Origin: Propionibacteriaceae bacterium
GTDB lineage: Bacteria; Actinomycetota; Actinomycetes; Propionibacteriales; Propionibacteriaceae
Reading direction: 5' to 3'
Assembly (NCBI GenBank): GCA_009787035.1
Contig: WRGV01000125.1
Coordinates: 1 to 5,858 of the forward strand
DNA length: 5,858 nt
The notes beneath the pieces are model-generated. The model did no database searches. It had not been told where the DNA came from and saw only the letters and a program-made list of their open reading frames with translations. Positions 5,520 through 5,858 of this stretch are shown in pieces. The position numbers and the translations under genes are program-made. Every line of letters starts with the position of its first letter. Within the stretch, counting starts at the first letter, position 1.

Positions 5520-5858
5520 TCAGTCGGCTTCGATGACGCACACGCCGTGGGCATCCAGCGCCAGCGGTGCGCCCCTGCGCACCTGACGCCCCGTCAGCAG
5601 GTCCTGGCCGTTGACCGGGCCGGGCACCTCGACGTCGGCGTCGCCGTGATTGAGGACGAAGTGCACCGTCCGTCCGTCCGGGGCCAGCCGTACGGTGTGT
5701 TCCACCCCGGGCGCCGCGGGGGCGGCGGGGTCGCACAGGCCATGCCGCGCGATCGCGGCGAGCAACAGCCCGTCCAGCGTCGCCTCGTCTGGCAGCGTGC
5801 CGAGATACCAGGCCTGCCCATCGCCGTCGCGGGCGGGAACGTGCCGGCAGGTCGCGGC
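5520..5858 (-). CDS. GH42 beta-galactosidase, C-terminal fragment (5'-partial)
   Basis: The frame is open from the right edge to the TGA at 5522-5520, giving 112 residues of a protein that is normally 650-700 long; the TTG at 5765 is therefore not a start. The visible part reads through GQAWYLGTLPDEATLDGLL, then GVEHTVRLAPDGRTVHFVLNH, DLLTGRQV and a closing GVCVIEAD. These are hallmarks of the end of GH42 beta-galactosidases: the last stretch of the trimerisation domain with its AWYLGT strand, then the small C-terminal beta domain with the FVLNH and DLLTG motifs. The catalytic glutamates lie in the missing N-terminal barrel. GH42 enzymes are usually cytoplasmic and cleave beta-galactosides from short oligosaccharides, and some act on alpha-L-arabinopyranosides. 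The gene is convergent with the importer operon, hence on its own transcript, but belongs to the same functional locus by position. Confidence is high for GH42, low for the exact substrate. Confidence 0.87.
   Translation of the reverse strand, partial: AATCRHVPARDGDGQAWYLGTLPDEATLDGLLLAAIARHGLCDPAAPAAPGVEHTVRLAPDGRTVHFVLNHGDADVEVPGPVNGQDLLTGRQVRRGAPLALDAHGVCVIEAD

Noticed and set aside
1..5858. Mobile element, CRISPR array or attachment site
   Set aside because: No transposase-like protein, no spaced identical direct repeats and no terminal inverted repeats with target duplications were seen on either strand.

Overview
The window is GC-rich (clearly above 60% by eye), with strong G/C preference at third codon positions and a lipoprotein-type solute-binding protein. 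That fits a high-GC Actinomycetota, but the sequence alone does not fix the genus. It is a piece of a carbohydrate-utilisation locus: a probable three-gene importer operon flanked by accessory and catabolic genes.
Layout. (1) Bases 1-620, plus strand: the 3' part of a Nif3/DUF34-family metal-binding protein, cut by the left edge. (2) 624-1370, minus strand: a DUF624 (YesL/YesV-type) small membrane protein, convergent with the Nif3 gene and only 3 nt from its stop. (3) 1371-1632: a 262-bp divergent control region holding a TTGACA -35 box, a perfect 14-bp palindrome that looks like a GntR-family operator over the -10 area, dispersed TTTCGCG/CGCGAAA boxes, a 5'-leader hairpin and a good ribosome binding site. 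(4) 1633-2673, 2667/2670-3608 and 3669-5381, plus strand: two ABC permeases of the LplB and LplC/YtcP type, then an LplA/YtcQ-type solute-binding lipoprotein. (5) 5382-5519: a tail-to-tail intergenic region with three nested or tandem hairpins, the central one a 15-bp stem on a TTCG loop. (6) 5520-5858, minus strand: the C-terminus of a GH42 beta-galactosidase, cut by the right edge.
How it may work together. The lipoprotein would capture an oligosaccharide outside the cell and the two permeases form the channel. No ATPase gene is present, as is common in this transporter class, which usually borrows a shared MsmX/MsmK-type ATPase. DUF624 proteins commonly sit beside such importers but have no established function. 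The adjacent GH42 enzyme would hydrolyse beta-galactosides, or alpha-L-arabinopyranosides in some family members, so a galactose-containing oligosaccharide is the best guess at substrate; that is inference from neighbourhood only. I found no RNA gene, CRISPR array, mobile element or attachment site. All the genes belong to recognisable families, so I see no clearly undescribed system. The most interesting parts are the compact control region and the structured intergenic region.
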